From NCBI GenBank assembly GCA_027457225.1, contig DAIDTL010000036.1, positions 1 through 9,246 of the forward strand: a stretch of 9,246 nt of DNA, read 5' to 3'. Below are positions 6,283 through 9,246 of the stretch, piece after piece; position 1 is the stretch's first letter; the number at the start of each line of letters is the position of its first letter. The stretch is from Ferrovaceae bacterium (lineage in GTDB: Bacteria; Pseudomonadota; Gammaproteobacteria; Burkholderiales; Ferrovaceae). Under the pieces are notes generated by a model. That model was given only the letters and a program-made list of their open reading frames with translations, was not told the DNA's origin and ran no database searches. Both the position numbers and the translations under genes were made by a program.

Positions 6283-7446
6283 TTAACGAATCGACTGGTA
6301 TTCGCTCTGACGAGAGCGTCGCGACAACACGAGTTGCCACAAGCGCCCTTCGCCTGAGCGAAACAGGCCGGCGCTACAGAGCAGGTAATAGCGCCACTTC
6401 CGGTAAAAACGCTGGCTGTAGCGCGCGCTTAAGGTGGGCCAGGCGCGTTCAAACCGTTCGTGCCAGGCCATCAGGGTGCGATCGTAGTCGTGTCCAAAGT
6501 TGTGCCAGTCTTCCAGTTGCAAGCCGGGTTCCAGCGTGTTGCCAATCTCCTTCAAGGAAGGAAGATGACCGTTGGGAAAGATGTAGCGATCAATCCATTC
6601 ATCGGTTTTTAGAACCGTGATCGCGCTGCCGATGGTGTGCAGCAAAAACAGACCTTCTTCTTTCAAGAGTTGCTCGGCTTCTGCAAAGTACGCGGCGTAA
6701 TTCTTTGAGCCCACGTGTTCAAACATTCCCACCGACACGATTTTGTCGAACCGTCCTTCAAGGTCCCGGTAATCACAGAACTTGATCTGCACAGGCAACC
6801 CCTGGCAACGCGCCTGGGCCAGTTGCTGCTGCTCCTTTGACACCGTCACTCCCACGACGGAGACCTGGTAATGTTCTGCTGCAAATCGAGCCAGCCCACC
6901 CCAACCGCAACCAATGTCCAGCAAGGATTCGCCCGGTTGCAATTCCAGCTTGCGACAAATCAGGTCAAGCTTGTGCTGTTGCGCCTGTTCAAGCGTCTGG
7001 GCTTTGGCCCAGTAGGCACAGGAATAAATCATGAAGGGATCCAGCATGGCTTCAAACAGATCGTTGCCGACGTCGTAATGCAGCTCGCCAACCTGAAAAG
7101 CGCGGCTGCGGCTTTGCAGATTGAACAGACGGTTTCGCAGGGCTTCCAGGATGAACGGCAGCTTGAGTCGCACCGGCGCTTTTTGGTCCAGCTGCGCGCG
7201 CAAGATGCGGGTGAAAAACTCGTCCAGCCGCTCACAGTCCCAGTCCCCATCCATGTAGGACTCCCCGAGACCGAGGGACCATTTTCCCAGAACCTTGGCA
7301 TAAAATTCCGGGCGATGCACCTGCAGATCCCAGGGATTGGGGCCGTTTATGCGAACACCGGCATAATCCAGCAGTGCCTGGATTTTTTCTGCCTTGGTGC
7401 TTGAACCGGTCATGGTTGCTTTTACCCCGCTGGTGTGTACGTCCAT
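6283..7446 (-). CDS. cfa: Cyclopropane-fatty-acyl-phospholipid synthase
   Basis: This enzyme transfers a methylene group from S-adenosylmethionine to the double bond of unsaturated acyl chains in membrane phospholipids, usually on entry to stationary phase or under acid and solvent stress. It has 387 residues (E. coli Cfa 382) and aligns throughout by eye. Seen: GLGESYMDGDWDCERLDEFF (59-78), HYDVGNDLF (123-131), LDPFMIYSCAYW (135-146), the SAM-binding LLDIGCGWGGLA (175-186), and SVGMFEHVG (238-246). The residues corresponding to the bicarbonate/active site of E. coli Cfa are present as C143, E243, H270 and Y321, each offset by +4. The ATG at 7446 gives a family-like length but has a poor Shine-Dalgarno; an ATG at 7413 is an alternative. 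The gene lies 31 bp after the peptidase stop on the same strand, and its TAA abuts the CHRD stop with no gap. Confidence 0.95.
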   Translation of the reverse strand: MDVHTSGVKATMTGSSTKAEKIQALLDYAGVRINGPNPWDLQVHRPEFYAKVLGKWSLGLGESYMDGDWDCERLDEFFTRILRAQLDQKAPVRLKLPFILEALRNRLFNLQSRSRAFQVGELHYDVGNDLFEAMLDPFMIYSCAYWAKAQTLEQAQQHKLDLICRKLELQPGESLLDIGCGWGGLARFAAEHYQVSVVGVTVSKEQQQLAQARCQGLPVQIKFCDYRDLEGRFDKIVSVGMFEHVGSKNYAAYFAEAEQLLKEEGLFLLHTIGSAITVLKTDEWIDRYIFPNGHLPSLKEIGNTLEPGLQLEDWHNFGHDYDRTLMAWHERFERAWPTLSARYSQRFYRKWRYYLLCSAGLFRSGEGRLWQLVLSRRSRQSEYQSIR

Positions 7447-7477
7447 TCCATTTTGGTTTTATTTGTAACGGCGGATC

Positions 7478-8005
7478 CTATGCGCCAAACGGTTGCGTCA
7501 GAACTCCGGTAATCCCCAAAGAAACCGTACCGATTGCTTCTGGATTGGGGTTTGCAGCCTGAGAAGAATAATTGTGTGCGTTGATGATGTTGGTATCCAG
7601 GGCAGCGGCAGCAGCTTTGTAAGCATCGTAATTAGGGTTGGCGTTTGTAATGGATGCAACTGCGTTGACCAGCCAATTTGTGGCGTAGGCTAGGGCGCCG
7701 TACTTAATAACATCGGAGTCATTTCGTATCAAATCAGCCATGACGGTATAAAGTCCGGACTGGTTATTGGCGGCATCGGTAGGAAGGCCTTGATCACCAT
7801 TTATCGCGAGACCGAGATTATTAAATACCGTCGGTAACCCCGACACGTCATTCTTCAACCCGGCATTTGCGATGAACTGCTCTGCTAACGCTGTTCCAGT
7901 CGTGTAGGTGGCAAGATTCGTGCTGTATACAGTGTTACCCGCAGCATCGCCAGTGAAGGTCATATGAAGCGCGTCAATGTTGGCTGCATTGGTGAGATTA
8001 CCGTT
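7478..8005 (-). other. Unassigned C-terminal tail of the M10/RTX peptidase (about 175 residues)
   Basis: After the post-repeat strand (FSDKTIYV) the protein continues with ANIDALHMTFTGDAAGNTVY, then EQFIANAGLKNDVSGLPTVF, LYTVMADLIRNDSDVIKYG and an alanine-rich YDAYKAAAAALDTNI, ending QPFGA. Classical serralysins end soon after the RTX domain. The segment is mostly helical in look, rich in Asn, Ala and Thr, and has no cysteine. It somewhat recalls C-terminal regions of other large betaproteobacterial type I substrates (DUF4214-like helical units), but I cannot assign it. It probably includes the C-terminal secretion signal. Confidence 0.55.
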
Positions 8006-9246
8006 GGTGTTGGTTAATGCAGAGCCTACATAGATGGTTTTATCTGAAAATTTCAAATAATCGATCTGATGAAGTGTGGTCGTGCTAGTCGCGTCGCTGA
8101 CGCTCGTGCTGGTTATTGTGTAGGTAGACAGGGCATTGGGGTACTCCGCCGTGTCTACGCCGCCATTGCCAGTAAATGTGTCGTTACCGCCGCCGCCGCT
8201 GAACGTGTCGTTGCCTGTGCCGCCAATCAGTGTATCGTTTCCGGCGCCACCAATGAGGGTGTCACCGTCATTGTTGGCCGTCAGCGTATTGTTGCCGGTG
8301 CCCGTGGTGCTGGCCGTATCAATGTGGGTGCCATAGGCAATCCACAGGTTCTGGATCTTGAGCGTATTGGAAGGCGTACTGTTGTCATAGGCGTACACAG
8401 GATTGCCGATGGTGCTCCCGTACCCAGGGCGTAAATCAATGCTGGAAGAAGTGTTGCCGCTATAGGCAATGGTATTGTGGCCACCCCCATCCCAGATAGT
8501 CTGGAAATAATACTGGCCCGGGTTGTCGTTAAAGTTGTATATGGTATCCCCGGCGTTATAGCCCATGTTGGCGCCATACAAGGCCTGCATGGCAGCAATG
8601 TCAAGCAGCATGGGCGTGGTGGGGTTGAAGCTAAAACCCACCATGCTGGTTCCGGCCACGGTGGTATAGCTCATCACGGTATACAGATTGGAATCCAGAC
8701 TGGTGCTCACCGTGTTGGCGGGGCTGATCACCACCGCGTTGAATGAGGACGACGTCGCATCGAAGGGATGCTTGAGCCCCAGCGCATGCCCCAGTTCATG
8801 CAACAACGTGAAGTACTCATACCCCCCTGCGGGCATGCTTGAGGAACCGCTCGGACTCGAATAAACGTTGCTGAGGAAGTCGGAGTTATAGATGGTGTCG
8901 GTGGACGTGGGATTAAGCCAGATGTTGCCGTTGTCGGGCAACGCAGAGTAGACGGTACTACTGCCACTGCTTGTGCTGCTATAGTCCTGATAGGTAAACC
9001 CGTTGGCGTTGGACCAGTTATAGGTGGTGGAAAACGCCACCCGGATGTTGCCCACCGTGGTGCTGTTATCCGACGTCGGAACAAAATTAAGATTGGCCAC
9101 ATTGGCCCATTGCGAGAGTGCGCTCGTAAACGCAGCCTTCTGGGCGGTGCTGAACGCCTGAATTCCTGTGATGGGGTTTGGGGTATCCCCACTTCCATAT
9201 ACGGAATAAAAGGTTGAACTCGGCGTTATAAAACTGTAGTCAATGG
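7478..9246 (-). CDS. Serralysin-like M10 zinc metallopeptidase with RTX repeats (N-terminus beyond window)
   Basis: The frame is open to base 9246 and reads IDYSFITPSSTFYS ... ALSQWANVANLNFV, a normal serralysin opening, so the GTG at 9100 is internal and the gene is cut by the window edge. At least 588 residues are visible (numbered from the window edge). Zinc motif HELGHALGLKH at 149-159 (8768-8800); Met-turn YTVMSY at about 188-193 with the tyrosine that is the extra zinc ligand in serralysins; then LLDIAAMQALYGAN, typical of the family. RTX nonapeptides follow (327-364), then a post-repeat strand FSDKTIYV. The last 180 or so residues are unassigned. RTX proteases fold on binding calcium outside the cell and are normally exported by type I secretion with no N-terminal signal peptide; no transporter genes are in the window. 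Zinc ligands are intact, so activity is likely. Host targets or role cannot be told. Confidence 0.92.
   Translation of the reverse strand, partial: IDYSFITPSSTFYSVYGSGDTPNPITGIQAFSTAQKAAFTSALSQWANVANLNFVPTSDNSTTVGNIRVAFSTTYNWSNANGFTYQDYSSTSSGSSTVYSALPDNGNIWLNPTSTDTIYNSDFLSNVYSSPSGSSSMPAGGYEYFTLLHELGHALGLKHPFDATSSSFNAVVISPANTVSTSLDSNLYTVMSYTTVAGTSMVGFSFNPTTPMLLDIAAMQALYGANMGYNAGDTIYNFNDNPGQYYFQTIWDGGGHNTIAYSGNTSSSIDLRPGYGSTIGNPVYAYDNSTPSNTLKIQNLWIAYGTHIDTASTTGTGNNTLTANNDGDTLIGGAGNDTLIGGTGNDTFSGGGGNDTFTGNGGVDTAEYPNALSTYTITSTSVSDATSTTTLHQIDYLKFSDKTIYVGSALTNTNGNLTNAANIDALHMTFTGDAAGNTVYSTNLATYTTGTALAEQFIANAGLKNDVSGLPTVFNNLGLAINGDQGLPTDAANNQSGLYTVMADLIRNDSDVIKYGALAYATNWLVNAVASITNANPNYDAYKAAAAALDTNIINAHNYSSQAANPNPEAIGTVSLGITGVLTQPFGA
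8153..8266 (-). repeat. RTX calcium-binding nonapeptide repeats within the M10 peptidase
   Basis: The encoded stretch holds about four tandem GGxGxDxxx units (GDTLIGGAGNDTLIGG, TGNDTFSGG, GGNDTFTGN, GGVD), 27 bp each. Such units wind into a calcium-loaded parallel beta-roll, the usual marker of type I secretion substrates. The array is short, as in other serralysins. The last unit (GNGGVD) departs from consensus. Confidence 0.88.

Noticed and set aside
6871..7404. 177-codon open frame on the plus strand opposite cfa
   Set aside because: Antisense to well-conserved cfa codons, with no recognisable motif or ribosome binding site; a shadow frame.
8153..8266. Tandem DNA repeat as a CRISPR or minisatellite
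   Set aside because: The 27-bp periodicity is explained by RTX nonapeptide coding; there are no spacers between identical repeats.
9098..9100. GTG at 9100 as the start of the M10 peptidase
   Set aside because: Translating upstream gives an uninterrupted serralysin-like sequence (ALSQWANVANLNF and before) to the window edge.

Overview
The window looks like chromosomal DNA from a proteobacterium, most likely a betaproteobacterium-like organism (or a Pseudomonas-like gammaproteobacterium). The pointers are a class II ribonucleotide reductase split into NrdJa and NrdJb, an E. coli-type cyclopropane fatty acid synthase, a GcvA-type LysR regulator and moderately GC-rich coding sequence. I cannot name a genus. 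There are no tRNA, rRNA, CRISPR or transposase genes, and almost every base is coding.

Layout. (1) 1-1388, + strand: the 3' end of nrdJa, then complete nrdJb 14 bp downstream; together they encode a B12-dependent ribonucleotide reductase. (2) 1397-4430, - strand: a pyruvate formate-lyase operon, pfl then pflA, overlapping by 35 nt if the preferred pflA start is right. It converges on nrdJb with 8 bp between the stop codons. (3) 4431-4547: a 117-bp divergent promoter region. (4) 4548-5806, + strand: a LysR-family regulator and a small four-helix membrane protein joined by an ATGA stop/start overlap. (5) 5818-5830: a GC-rich palindrome. (6) 5854-6282, + strand: a secreted CHRD-domain protein. 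(7) 6283-7446, - strand: cyclopropane-fatty-acyl-phospholipid synthase, whose stop codon abuts the CHRD stop. (8) 7478-9246, - strand, cut by the window edge: a serralysin-like (M10) zinc metallopeptidase with RTX calcium-binding repeats and a long unassigned C-terminal tail.

How the genes fit together. Class II RNR makes deoxynucleotides with adenosylcobalamin and needs no oxygen. Pyruvate formate-lyase with its radical SAM activase cleaves pyruvate to acetyl-CoA and formate under anoxia. The left half therefore suits a facultative or microaerobic life. The LysR gene, divergent from pfl, is the obvious candidate regulator of pfl or of its own downstream membrane-protein gene. The right half deals with the envelope and exterior: a periplasmic CHRD protein, membrane lipid cyclopropanation and a protease probably exported by a type I system whose transporter is not visible here.

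I found no convincing new multi-gene system. The items most worth a second look are the unassigned tail of the RTX peptidase, the lysR-membrane protein pair facing pfl, the 13-bp-arm inverted repeat inside pflA, and the GGGGTC-T-GACCCC palindrome.
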